Shown here piece after piece: positions 1 through 9,227 of a DNA stretch of 64,000 bases. Position 1 is the first letter of the stretch, and every line of letters begins with the position of its first letter. Position numbers and translations under genes: made by a program. Origin of the DNA: Kineosporiaceae bacterium (GTDB lineage: Bacteria; Actinomycetota; Actinomycetes; Actinomycetales; Kineosporiaceae); contig JADJPO010000002.1 in assembly GCA_016713225.1 (NCBI GenBank), positions 124,001 to 188,000 of the forward strand, written 5' to 3'. The notes under the pieces were generated by a model. That model was given only the letters and a program-made list of their open reading frames with translations. It ran no database searches and had not been told where the DNA came from.

Positions 1-13
1 CGGTTCACGACGC

Positions 14-52
14 CGATCGGGCTGCTCACCATCACGGTGAGCAGCCCGATCG
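14..52. terminator. Strong hairpin, probable terminator
   Basis: A perfect 17-bp inverted repeat (14-30 with 36-52) closes on a 5-nt loop. It lies just past the 3' end of the minus-strand LCP gene, so it probably ends that transcript and perhaps one entering from the left. The stem is GC-rich with only a short T run after it, which is common for actinobacterial terminators. Confidence 0.7.
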
Positions 53-103
53 CCGTTTCGGTGCGGCCGCTGCAGTTCCGCCGGCGCTGTCCAGGGGGCA
101 GCG

Positions 104-1783
104 TCAGCACACGGCGTTGATGTCCTGGGCCTGCTTGGTGTCCGCCGGTCCGGACTTGCTCGGGGACGGGGTGGGCTTGCCGTTGCCGGGGGTCGCTGCC
201 GGTGACGGCTCGACGGACGGGGTGGGCTCGGCGGTCGGGTTGATGGCCTCTTGCACCAGGCGGTGGACCGCGGCGATGTCCGGGTCGGCGGTGTTGATCA
301 CCGAGGAGGTGAACGGCAGCGAGCGCACCGTGGCCTTCTGCACCTTCTGGGTCAGGCTCACCCAGGCGCTCAGATCGGCCAGCGGGATGCCGGTGGTGAT
401 GTTGGACTTGGCCGCAGCCGCGATCTGCGGGAAGGCCAGGGCCAGTTTGGCCGGATCGGCCTCCTTGATGACGGCACCGATGACGCAGCGCTGGCGGCGC
501 ATCCGGTCGAAGTCATCGGTCGACCAGCGCGAACGCGCGTACCAGAGGGCGTGGTAGCCGTCGAGGTGCTGGTTCGGGCCGGCCTCGATCCAGCCGCCGG
601 TGGCGGTGTGGTTCTCGGAGCTGCCACCGATCGGCAGGCGCTGCCGGACGTTGACCGTGATGCCGCCGATGGCGTCGACGAACTGCATGAACCCACGCAG
701 GTTGAGCATGGAGTACTGGTGCACCGGCAGGCCGGTGACCTGTTCCACCGCATCGGACGTCGCGCGCAGGCCGGCGTCGTAGGCCGAGGGCTGATCGGCG
801 TAGTACTGCTTCCAGTTCTCCTCGCCGAAGGTCCACATGGCGTTGAGCAGGCACTGGGGCACGCCGGCGGCGTCCTGGCACTCGAAGTAGCCCCCGACGT
901 TGTCGGCGGCCTGCCGGCTGCCCGGGGGGAAGGGCACCTTCTGCAGGTTGCGGGGCAGTGAGAACAACACGGTGTCGCCGGTGCGGGTGTTGATACTGGC
1001 CAGGATCAGGGTGTCGGGGCGGATGCCGATCCGGTCGGCCCCGGCGTCCGAACCGATGAGCAACACGTTCACCCGGGGCAGGCTGGCCCAGGGGTCGCCG
1101 CCGTTGGCCTTGTTGGGCCGGGCGCCCCCGGCAGTCGTGGTACCCGTGCCGCTGCCGAAGATGCCCGTCACGGTGTCGCGCAGGATGAGGGCGTAGCTAC
1201 CGGCCTTGGCCGTGGGCAGCGCCACCAGGGTGACCAGCGCCGCGACCAGCAGCGAGCTCACCAGCCGCTGCCCGGTGCCCAGGTGGGCGTATCGCCGCAG
1301 CGAGGCGTGGGTGCCGAGCACCACGGCGACCCAGAGCAGCAGGATCGTGAGCAGACCGACCGCGAGCACGATCAGCCGGTTGGGGTTGCTCACCATCGAG
1401 CCGACCAGGCCCACCGGATCGCCCACCAGGGCGAAGGTGACCGCGGCGGAGAACACCAGTGAGGCGATGGCGATGGCGATGGTGCCGCTGATCCGGCGCC
1501 CGGCGGCGATCAGCCCGGCACCGGGCAGGAGGGTGCCCAGCAACGTCCAGCCGACGACCCGGGGGTAGTTCTGCCCGTAACTCGTGGCGTGTCGTCCGCG
1601 TGCCGGATCGGGGTCACGTTGCAGGCTGGTGACGGCCTCCGGGCCGTACCCTCGGGGCGCGCCCGATGAGGGCATGGAGGGCCCGGACGCGTCGGTGTAG
1701 CCATCGGGTGGTGGTGCGGACGAGGTGTGTTGAGCTTGGCCGTGGTGACCACGCTGGGCCTCTCGGGCGTCGCGACGACGCAT
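104..1783 (-). CDS. LytR-CpsA-Psr (LCP) family protein
   Basis: LCP proteins are membrane-anchored enzymes that transfer lipid-linked wall polymers onto peptidoglycan. The N-terminal part is hydrophilic and rich in Pro, Ser and Gly. It is followed by about four membrane segments (from VVGWTLLGTLLPGAGLI to LVSSLLVAALVTLVALP) and then an extracellular LCP domain with the motif VNVLLIGSDAG, the Asp/Arg-rich stretch RIGIRPDTLILASI, SLPRNLQ and YARSRWSTDDFDRMRRQ. The C-terminus is a Pro/Ser/Thr-rich tail. LCP proteins usually have one membrane helix; the extra ones make this a polytopic variant. I chose the ATG at 1783 (559 aa) because a GAGG lies about 6 nt upstream. The frame stays open to 2032, so a longer start is possible. 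No operon partner is visible. Confidence 0.85.
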   Translation of the reverse strand: MRRRDAREAQRGHHGQAQHTSSAPPPDGYTDASGPSMPSSGAPRGYGPEAVTSLQRDPDPARGRHATSYGQNYPRVVGWTLLGTLLPGAGLIAAGRRISGTIAIAIASLVFSAAVTFALVGDPVGLVGSMVSNPNRLIVLAVGLLTILLLWVAVVLGTHASLRRYAHLGTGQRLVSSLLVAALVTLVALPTAKAGSYALILRDTVTGIFGSGTGTTTAGGARPNKANGGDPWASLPRVNVLLIGSDAGADRIGIRPDTLILASINTRTGDTVLFSLPRNLQKVPFPPGSRQAADNVGGYFECQDAAGVPQCLLNAMWTFGEENWKQYYADQPSAYDAGLRATSDAVEQVTGLPVHQYSMLNLRGFMQFVDAIGGITVNVRQRLPIGGSSENHTATGGWIEAGPNQHLDGYHALWYARSRWSTDDFDRMRRQRCVIGAVIKEADPAKLALAFPQIAAAAKSNITTGIPLADLSAWVSLTQKVQKATVRSLPFTSSVINTADPDIAAVHRLVQEAINPTAEPTPSVEPSPAATPGNGKPTPSPSKSGPADTKQAQDINAVC

Positions 1784-2249
1784 CGGAGCCTCTGAGTCGC
1801 GCCAGGAATGCCGACCGGAGTGCGGCGCGACCTGGGTCACAGCAGGCACCTCCGAGGAATGGTGCACGGGAGCCCATCCGATGGTCGCGCGGTCGACGGC
1901 CAGGTCATCGGATCGTGCCGTGCATGTTCGGTAGGCATCATCGTCGCATACGGTCGGTCTGTCGAGGGCATCGATGGCCGTCGAAACCCTGCCGCCGCAA
2001 CGCACTCCAAGGCGTTCAGTAATCGCCATCACTGCAGGTCAGGGGCTCGGCTGTGGTCTCGGGCACAGACCGGGAACGGAGGGCCGTGGCACTAGGGTTG
2101 TGTCACAACAGGGTGACTCTGTGTGGTCGTTCCGGAGGGCACCGAGCCCTGCCGGGGGATGCCGAGGAATCGCTCGATCGGCCGATCGGTCACCGGGGCT
2201 ACCGCTTTGCCCGCTGTCGGCTGCGACCGCTACCCTGGCGCAGTCAGGA
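1784..2249. other. Intergenic region, no convincing gene
   Basis: About 460 bases lie between the chosen LCP start and tRNA-Ser. The LCP frame stays open upstream to about 2032, and short frames exist on the plus strand, but none has family features. The promoters for the LCP gene and the tRNA should lie here; a TAGGGT hexamer near 2094 is one candidate. Confidence 0.4.
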
Positions 2250-2343
2250 GGAGGTGTCGCCTAGTCCGGTCTATGGCGCCCGCCTGCTAAGCGGGTTTGG
2301 GGCTAAAACCCCATCGCGGGTTCAAATCCCGCCGCCTCCGCCA
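2250..2343 (+). tRNA. tRNA-Ser (anticodon GCT)
   Basis: A full cloverleaf can be drawn. The acceptor strand GGAGGTG (2250-2256) pairs with CGCCTCC before the discriminator G and an encoded CCA. The anticodon stem CCCGC/GCGGG encloses loop CTGCTAA, giving anticodon GCT at 2286-2288. The long variable arm (TGGGGCTAAAACCCCA) is typical of serine tRNAs, and the T-arm GCGGGTTCAAATCCCGC is intact. It reads AGC and AGU codons. Confidence 0.95.
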
Positions 2344-2380
2344 ACGAGAAGCCCCGGGCGTCAGCCCGGGGCTTTCTCGT
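2344..2380 (+). terminator. tRNA-Ser terminator hairpin
   Basis: ACGAGAAGCCCCGGGC and GCCCGGGGCTTTCTCGT form a 16-bp stem with one bulged T and a 4-nt loop, starting right after the CCA end. Position and strength fit an intrinsic terminator. Confidence 0.8.
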
Positions 2381-2482
2381 GGCCGGAGGCGGCGGTGGTG
2401 CCGGGAGTGGCAAGGAGGCGCGCGGAGCGGGCCTCCTTCCCGCGGTTCCCGCCGCCTCCGCAGGAGAAGTTCCCCCTTGCGG

Positions 2483-2553
2483 CCATGATCACCGTTAGAT
2501 CGCAGTTTGCACCGGTCCAGGCGGAGCAAACTGCGATCCAACGGTGATCATGG
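2483..2553. repeat. 28-bp near-perfect inverted repeat
   Basis: Arms 2483-2510 and 2526-2553 are 28 bp each with one mismatch (a possible G-T pair) and a 15-nt loop. A transcript from either strand would fold into a very stable hairpin. It is not beside a gene end. It could be a dispersed palindromic element or a miniature transposable element; I see no second full copy in this window. Confidence 0.8.
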
Positions 2554-2637
2554 GGCTGGGGGCTGGGGCTGGGGGCTGGGGGCTGGGGGCTGGGGGCTGA
2601 GGGGCTGAGGGCTGAGGGGCTGAGGGCTGAGGGCTCA
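2551..2637. repeat. G-rich tandem repeat (GGGGGCTG / GAGGGCTG units)
   Basis: About ten degenerate 7-8 bp units of G-runs plus CTG or CTGA follow the inverted repeat directly. The four or more G-runs on the plus strand could form G-quadruplexes. The array is likely unstable in copy number. It contains no gene. Confidence 0.85.
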
Positions 2638-2735
2638 AACAGAGGAGTGGCCGGTCGCCCACCACGGAGACCGGCCACCCACACTCTGTTGCCCAGGATG
2701 ACCCGGGGGTTGGAGTCAGGAACGGAGTGCTGAGA

Positions 2736-4547
<1,812 letters not shown>

Positions 4548-4943
4548 GTGGCTGCCTTCCTCGAGCTCGGACCCGTTTGGGGAAACGCTCGGGGGCACGC
4601 CCCAGAGCGGCGTCGTCTCAACCCACGTTTGCCGGCCGGACGGCAGCTCACGTGGACGGCTGTTTCGACCCTACGGGGTCGCCTTTCGGCGTCCCCCGGA
4701 CAGAGGTCCCCATGAACTGTACGGGTCACTCGGGCCGATCACCTCTGGAGGTCAAAGCCGCAGGTGAAGCCGCATGTTGCCCTGGTTGCGGACGGCGTGT
4801 TGGATATCACGCCAGGGTTGCCTGCCGGAGGGTCCGACCCGCCCGCGAGTCGACCCTGCACCTGCCCACGACGAGTGGGGGACGAGTGGGGGACGATGGG
4901 GGGACGGGTAGGTGAATCCTGCGGGTCGAAGAGGTGAGGACCG
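4548..4943. other. Intergenic, divergent promoter region
   Basis: This lies between divergent pckG and a secreted-protein gene, so both promoters should be here. A short tandem repeat of GACGAGTGGGG (about 4873-4905) lies upstream of the plus-strand gene. No coding region is supported. Confidence 0.5.
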
Positions 4944-5528
4944 GTGCCACGCCGAGCTGGGCAGAACACCCCGACGGCGGCCGTCGCCGGGGTGCTGACC
5001 GCCGTGGCGCTGGCCCTGGCGATCGGCGGCCCGACCGGTGCGCACCGGGCTGGGGTGTCGGTGGCCGACCCGGGACGGTGCGCGGCGTCGTCCGGGCAGG
5101 TCGCCTACCCGCCGCGCGCCGATCGCGACCGGACGGTGCTTCCCGTGGGCTACCGGGCCTTGGCCCCGGTGACCGCGGTGTGGTGCCGATACGGTCCGGA
5201 CGGCGCGCTGACCGCCGCCTTCGATCTGGACGCCGCGCGCAGCGCGCGGCTCGCGGCGGTGCTGGCCACCCCGGTTGGCGGTTGGCCGCTCGATGCCCTG
5301 GCGGCCAAGACGATCCCCCCGATGACAGCCGCCCAGGTGGCCGCTGCCTCGGCGCCGAGGTGCGCGGCGCCGGCGGCAGCCGAGTGGGTCCGGTTCACCT
5401 ACGGCCAGGGTCCGGACGCCGCGGTACTGGTGCGTCCGGCGCCGTGTCGCGACGCCGCCAACGGAGTGCTGCGGCTGCGGGCCTCGGCCGAGCTGCTGGC
5501 CGAGTTCGCCGCGCTGGCGCCTCGGTGA
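4944..5528 (+). CDS. Putative secreted protein of unknown function
   Basis: A 194-aa protein with a basic start (MPRRAGQ), a hydrophobic stretch (VAGVLTAVALALAIGG) and an Ala-rich mature part, consistent with a Sec signal peptide or a single N-terminal anchor. Four cysteines in the mature part (in GRCAAS, VWCRYG, PRCAAP and APCRDA) could form two disulfides, which suits an extracytoplasmic fold. I do not recognise the family. The GTG at 4944 has GAGGTGAGGA just upstream. The downstream cupin gene has its own promoter signal, so an operon is not required. Confidence 0.7.
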   Translation: MPRRAGQNTPTAAVAGVLTAVALALAIGGPTGAHRAGVSVADPGRCAASSGQVAYPPRADRDRTVLPVGYRALAPVTAVWCRYGPDGALTAAFDLDAARSARLAAVLATPVGGWPLDALAAKTIPPMTAAQVAAASAPRCAAPAAAEWVRFTYGQGPDAAVLVRPAPCRDAANGVLRLRASAELLAEFAALAPR

Positions 5529-5539
5529 TCCGGCCGGGG

Positions 5540-5545
5540 TAGCGT
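5540..5545 (+). promoter_or_regulatory. Leaderless -10 hexamer (TAGCGT)
   Basis: TAGCGT lies 7 nt before the ATG of the cupin gene and no good Shine-Dalgarno fits. This spacing is the known mark of leaderless actinobacterial transcripts. Similar hexamers occur before other genes in this window. Confidence 0.5.
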
Positions 5546-5552
5546 GAAGGTC

Positions 5553-5963
5553 ATGGCAGATCACGGATCAGACCCGTATGTCGTGAACATCGAGGCGGCC
5601 ACGCTGGAGAACACGGCCTTCCGGACCACGATCTGGACCGGGACGACGCTGCAGCTCACCGTCATGAGCATCCCGGTGGGCGGTGAGATCGGGCTCGAGG
5701 TGCACGGCGACATCGACCAGTTTCTGCGGATCGAATCCGGGCGAGGTCGGGTGCAGATGGGTCCGGCGTCCGACCAGCTGACGTTCGAGCGCGAGGTGGC
5801 CGACGACGATGCGGTCCTGGTGCCGGCGGGGTCCTGGCACAACATCACCAACATCGGGGACGACGCGCTGAAGGTCTACTCGATCTACGGCCCGCCGGAG
5901 CACCCGCACGGCACCGTCCACGCCACCAAGGCCGAGTCGGACGCCGCCGAGCATCACCACTGA
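5553..5963 (+). CDS. Cupin-domain protein
   Basis: A 136-aa single-domain cupin. The two conserved motifs are recognisable: GGEIGLEVHGDIDQFLRIES followed by GRG, and LVPAGSWHNITNIGDDALKVY. Homologues are small stand-alone cytoplasmic beta-barrels, often labelled mannose-6-phosphate isomerase-like, with no firm substrate. The His and Glu residues of motif 1 and the His of motif 2 could bind a metal. The C-terminus is His-rich (AEHHH). The ATG at 5553 fits the family N-terminus (DPYVVNIE) better than the in-frame GTG at 5544 and has TAGCGT 7 nt upstream. Confidence 0.85.
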   Translation: MADHGSDPYVVNIEAATLENTAFRTTIWTGTTLQLTVMSIPVGGEIGLEVHGDIDQFLRIESGRGRVQMGPASDQLTFEREVADDDAVLVPAGSWHNITNIGDDALKVYSIYGPPEHPHGTVHATKAESDAAEHHH

Positions 5964-6059
5964 CGCGGCGCGGGACACACCCCCGAATCCGATTCGGCCA
6001 GTCGGGGGGCCGTCCGCTAACATCGTCTCCTGCTGCTGTCCCTGCGGTCAGCAGCGCCA

Positions 6060-6132
6060 GCGCCCGTAGCTCAACGGATAGAGCATTTGACTACGGATCA
6101 AAAGGTTAGGGGTTCGAATCCCTTCGGGCGCG
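6060..6132 (+). tRNA. tRNA-Arg (anticodon ACG), island integration site
   Basis: The acceptor GCGCCCG (6060-6066) pairs with CGGGCGC (6125-6131) before discriminator G. The anticodon stem TTTGA/TCAAA holds loop CTACGGA, giving ACG. The T-arm AGGGGTTCGAATCCCT is intact. CCA is not encoded. An integrase gene begins its 3' end 45 bp downstream and the tRNA 3' half recurs at 25172 and 28696, so this tRNA is the attachment site. Confidence 0.95.
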
Positions 6133-6135
6133 CAG
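6091..6135 (+). repeat. attL, 45-bp core within tRNA-Arg
   Basis: The 45 bases from the anticodon loop through the acceptor end are identical to 25172-25216 and about 90% identical to 28696-28737. This is the classic layout of a tRNA-targeted integrative element. The crossover itself could be anywhere in the shared block. Confidence 0.9.
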
Positions 6136-6177
6136 CGCATTTCCTCAGTAAACAGCCTCTGACCAGCGGTGACGTGG

Positions 6178-7641
6178 TCAGGGGCTGTTCTCGTCCTGTC
6201 CGGTCGTGGTCGGGTCGGAGTGGTCTTCGGTGTCCTTCCGCCCCACCGGCGCCCCACCGTTTGGTGTCGTTGCCTCGCCGATGGTGGCCTGGATCCGGGT
6301 GAGGTGGGCGTCGACGCCGCCGTCGATGCACTTGGCGTAGACGCGCAACAGGACCTCGACGCTGTGTCCGGCCCATTCGGCGACTTGGGGCGCGGGGACG
6401 CCGGCGCTGAGCCAGGTGGAGACGGCGGCGTGGCGCAGGTCGTAGGGGCGGGCGGCGAGGGGGGAAGCGGCCTGGGCGGCGGTGAGTGCCCGATCTCGGG
6501 CACGTCGCCAGATGGTGCGGTAGGTGAGGCTGGACAGGGCCTCGCCGCGCTCGCCGCGGAAGATCGGGTCGGTCTCGCCGCAGGGCCAGGTGGCGAGGTG
6601 GTGGCGCAGCAGGGCGACGAGGGCCGGCGGTGCGGGGGTGCGGCGGGACTCGCCACGGCTGCGGTGCTTGAGCTGGCGGGTGCTGCGCCGGGTGTTGTCG
6701 TCGGTCCACTGGCGTTCGATCTCGGGGGCGGCGCGGCAGGCGGTGATCCATCCCCAGCCGTCGCCGTCGGGCAGGTCGAGGTCGAAGGGTCGAAGGGCGA
6801 CGGCCTCCTCCGGGCGCAGCGCGGCGTAGTACAGGCAGCCGAAGAACGCGACCAGATGTGGTCCGCTGCGCGGGGTGTTCCGGACCGCGTCGAGCAGGGC
6901 GCGGACCTGGTCGGGGTTGGCCACGGCGCGGCGGTCGACGGTGCCTGCTGTGCGCGGGGTCTTCCAGCTGAGCGTGGTGAGCGGGTTGTGGTCGAGGACC
7001 CCGAGCTCGACGGCGTAGGAGAAGGCATTGGAGAGGATCCGGCGTTTGAGTGTCGTGGACCGTCCCGCGGCGCGCTGGCCGTCCAGCCGGGTGGAGATCC
7101 GCTCGACGACCAAGCGCAGGACGTCGGGTTGCTGGAGGTCGCCCAGTGGACGGGCGTGCCGCTGAAGGCTGTCCAGGAGGGCCGTGACGTCTTCAGGCTG
7201 TTCGGGGGTGCCGCGTCGTCTGGTGTTGAACGCCCAGTTGTAGAGCGCGGAGCGCGCCGCCTGGGCCTCGTCCGTGGAGACCTCGATGGTGAGCAGCACC
7301 GGGGTGATCGAGGCGAGCGCCTCGGCGATGGACTTGCGGTGGTTCGGCGATGCGTCGGGCCACTTCATGTCGATGTACCGGCAGGCGAAGTCGTACCAGG
7401 TGAGTCTCGAGACCGAGCCGCGGATGGTGCTCACCGGGCGACCGCTCTCGATATCGAAGGCCTCGCCCTTGCGTTGGGCCGCGACGAGTTCGGACCGGAA
7501 GCTGTCGGCAGCTGCGGCCGTCCGGAAGACCGACTTCCATCGGCGTCCGGCGACGAACCAGGTGACCCGATAGCTGGTGGCGCGCTTGCCGACGTACCTC
7601 TCGACCGACCAGACGCGGACGTCGAAGGTGGTCTGCCTCAA
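6178..7641 (-). CDS. Tyrosine-type integrase
   Basis: A 487-aa site-specific recombinase that would insert and excise the island at tRNA-Arg. The N-terminal part (VRVWSVERYVGKRATSYRV onward) fits an arm-type DNA-binding domain, followed by a core-binding helical region and a catalytic domain. Catalytic residues seen: Arg in AALRPEEAVAL, the HxxR box in YDLRHAAVSTWL, His in EWAGHSVEVLLR, and the nucleophile Tyr in RVYAKCIDGG. I chose the TTG at 7641, which overlaps the excisionase stop (TTGA) and has GAGGAA upstream. The frame is open much further but encodes nothing family-like there. It forms an operon with xis, and its 3' end faces attL. Confidence 0.92.
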   Translation of the reverse strand: MRQTTFDVRVWSVERYVGKRATSYRVTWFVAGRRWKSVFRTAAAADSFRSELVAAQRKGEAFDIESGRPVSTIRGSVSRLTWYDFACRYIDMKWPDASPNHRKSIAEALASITPVLLTIEVSTDEAQAARSALYNWAFNTRRRGTPEQPEDVTALLDSLQRHARPLGDLQQPDVLRLVVERISTRLDGQRAAGRSTTLKRRILSNAFSYAVELGVLDHNPLTTLSWKTPRTAGTVDRRAVANPDQVRALLDAVRNTPRSGPHLVAFFGCLYYAALRPEEAVALRPFDLDLPDGDGWGWITACRAAPEIERQWTDDNTRRSTRQLKHRSRGESRRTPAPPALVALLRHHLATWPCGETDPIFRGERGEALSSLTYRTIWRRARDRALTAAQAASPLAARPYDLRHAAVSTWLSAGVPAPQVAEWAGHSVEVLLRVYAKCIDGGVDAHLTRIQATIGEATTPNGGAPVGRKDTEDHSDPTTTGQDENSP

Positions 7642-7847
7642 GCCGCTTCCTCGCGGCCGCGCAGCCACCGGTCGAGTTCGGAGCGCCGCACCCGGATCGC
7701 GCCGTTCGGCAGCTTGATGCACCGAGGAGCGCGGCCCTTGGCCCGCCAGTCGTAGAACGTCGATCGCGAGATCTGCAGCTCCGCGCAGACCTGGGGGAGC
7801 GTCAGGCTGGTGCGTGATTCGCCGGCGAGGCGGGTGAGCGTGCCCAT
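7638..7847 (-). CDS. Excisionase / MerR-like helix-turn-helix protein
   Basis: A 69-aa DNA-binding protein of the type that directs integrase toward excision. The helix-turn-helix LTLPQVCAELQISRSTFYDW and the wing IRVRRSELDRWLRGR match the excisionase family. The ATG at 7847 is preceded by GGAGGTG with ideal spacing. It overlaps the integrase start by 4 bases, so the two are translationally coupled. Confidence 0.9.
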   Translation of the reverse strand: MGTLTRLAGESRTSLTLPQVCAELQISRSTFYDWRAKGRAPRCIKLPNGAIRVRRSELDRWLRGREEAA

Positions 7848-8062
7848 GTGGCACCTCCAGGTGAGTTGATGCAGTCGGGCTGAGCCGAGATCGCTCGGTC
7901 GCAACAAAGTAGCACGGACCGTAGGGACGTACCAGGCGTTGCAGGTACGCGACTGTCGCTGAGTCGCGCCGCTTCAGGTGGTTGTGCCAGTGGGTTCGAC
8001 CGCGCCCGGTCGACGTGGTGGGGCGGCCCCGCCGGGCCGCGCCCAGCGGGCGTGCAGCTCGC

Positions 8063-8078
8063 GTAGTGACGTCACTAC
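8063..8078. promoter_or_regulatory. 16-bp perfect palindrome, possible operator
   Basis: GTAGTGAC followed by its exact reverse complement GTCACTAC, with no spacer. Its length and position about 215 bp upstream of xis suit a dimeric repressor site, but no regulator is identified. Confidence 0.5.
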
Positions 8079-8340
8079 CTCTAGCTCGCTCCCGCCTGAA
8101 CCAGAGGGGGTCTCGTCGCCACAAGGGCGGGCGAAGGCGCCCCGGGCGCAGGGCCTGAGCGGCCCTCGGAAGGACTCCCGCCGTGGTCATCGCAGACTGG
8201 AAGGGCATGCCGTCCAGGGGCGCCGGGTCTGACGCCGACGGTGTCCAGAGGCTGTCGCAGGCGTCCGCCCGGTGCCCGTGGCCAGATCGGTGCCCTTGGC
8301 GACGGGGGGCCCGCGCCTGGCGTTCGCGGCATCGCCAGGA

Positions 8341-8448
8341 GGGTGATGACGGATGACGGATCAGAGCCTTTTCCACATTTTCCCGCGTACGTATACGCGT
8401 ACGCGGGTAATAGCGGCTGACCCCCAAATCCGTCATCCGTCATCACCC
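8341..8448. repeat. Nested inverted repeats, possible origin or cruciform
   Basis: The outer arms 8341-8361 and 8428-8448 are perfect 21-bp inverted repeats, each containing two GATGACG/CGTCATC units in tandem. The 66-base interior contains a second palindrome, CCCGCGTACG and CGTACGCGGG around TATACG (8382-8407). The whole could extrude as a cruciform or bind a multimeric initiator. Confidence 0.8.
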
Positions 8449-8678
8449 CGGCCCGCGGGTCGGCCACGGGTGTCACCCCTGAGGCGATCCCGTTCTCCCG
8501 GCCCGTCACCCGGATGCGGAGACAGGGGGTAACACGGGCGCTGACCTGCACCGTCATCCGATCTGGGGCGGAAAGGCCGGTGGGGGTACTCACCTTCGTC
8601 AGCGGACCGTTACCCCACCGCGTGGCCTCGTCACCTATCCGTCATCGGCCCGATGGGTGACGGGTCGACGAACGTCCG

Positions 8679-9155
8679 TTGGCAACGGTTCACGGCGTGA
8701 AGAAGCCCACCGATGACCAAGAACGCACCGCGTCGATCGAACCGAGCGAGTCTGTGACGGCCCTTGACCGTCATTCCGTGAACCCCCGTCGTCACCGTGC
8801 CCGTCATCCCCGACCACGCGTCGAAGAGGGGCACGTCATCGGAGTCAACGGTGAAGCGCCGCGTGCTGCGGTCGACATCGGCCCAGAGGACGACGCCACG
8901 CCCGTCACGGAGGAAGACATCGCCACTGTCGCGTGCTGGCGGTGCGGCGTCGACATCCAGCCGATTCCCGCCAGCGCGGTGAGCGTGGACGGGTCCTGCC
9001 CAGACTGCGCCCTGCAACAGGCTTGCCAAGGACTCGGCCATGTCTGGGCGCCCTGGACGGAGATGGGTCCGTCACTCAGCGGCCGCTGGCCGAGCGGACG
9101 AGCGCGCTACTGCCGTGTCTGCACCCACGGCGAATACGATCCGCCTGCCGCCTGA
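8679..9155 (+). CDS. Island protein with zinc-ribbon-like cysteine pairs
   Basis: Up to 158 aa. The C-terminal half carries three CxxC pairs (CWRC, CPDC and CRVC) plus an extra Cys, consistent with a treble-clef or zinc-ribbon fold; the N-terminal half is Arg-rich and may be non-coding. The start is uncertain (TTG 8679, or GTG 8697, 8754 or 8778). I do not recognise the family. It sits between the palindrome region and the next element-specific gene, so it may be an accessory DNA-binding protein of the element. Confidence 0.5.
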   Translation: MATVHGVKKPTDDQERTASIEPSESVTALDRHSVNPRRHRARHPRPRVEEGHVIGVNGEAPRAAVDIGPEDDATPVTEEDIATVACWRCGVDIQPIPASAVSVDGSCPDCALQQACQGLGHVWAPWTEMGPSLSGRWPSGRARYCRVCTHGEYDPPAA

Positions 9156-9215
9156 GCCCTCGACGCAGTGGCGGCCACCGGGGCAGCTGGTAGGACCGCG
9201 CAGCCCCTACCCCCG

Positions 9216-9221
9216 TAGGGT
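9216..9221 (+). promoter_or_regulatory. Leaderless -10 hexamer (TAGGGT)
   Basis: TAGGGT stands 6 nt before the GTG start at 9228 with no separate Shine-Dalgarno in the right place. It supports both the start and a leaderless transcript. Confidence 0.45.
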
Positions 9222-9227
9222 GGCGGA

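Larger units (their letters stand above)
7848..8678. other. Non-coding, palindrome-rich region behind xis
   Basis: About 830 bases without a convincing gene. Long open frames exist on the minus strand, but their composition is random-looking Arg/Pro/Ser. The region holds a 16-bp perfect palindrome (8063-8078), a large nested inverted repeat (8341-8448) and several copies of CGTCATCC. In integrative elements such a region can hold the xis-int promoter, an origin of replication or transfer, or regulator sites. Confidence 0.55.

Noticed and set aside
5980..6010. Hairpin after the cupin gene as terminator
   Set aside because: CCGAAT/ATTCGG forms a 6-bp stem with possible outer C/G pairing, but it is weak and the flanks do not pair cleanly, so I did not list it as a feature.
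7642..8436. Long open frame upstream of the integrase on the minus strand (would give a 752-residue protein)
   Set aside because: The additional part crosses xis and the palindrome region, has random Arg/Pro composition and does not match integrases. The TTG at 7641 overlaps the xis stop and has a ribosome site.
8081..8593. Minus-strand 170-codon frame over the nested palindromes
   Set aside because: It translates the repeat arms, has no domain and no ribosome site; the region is better explained as non-coding.
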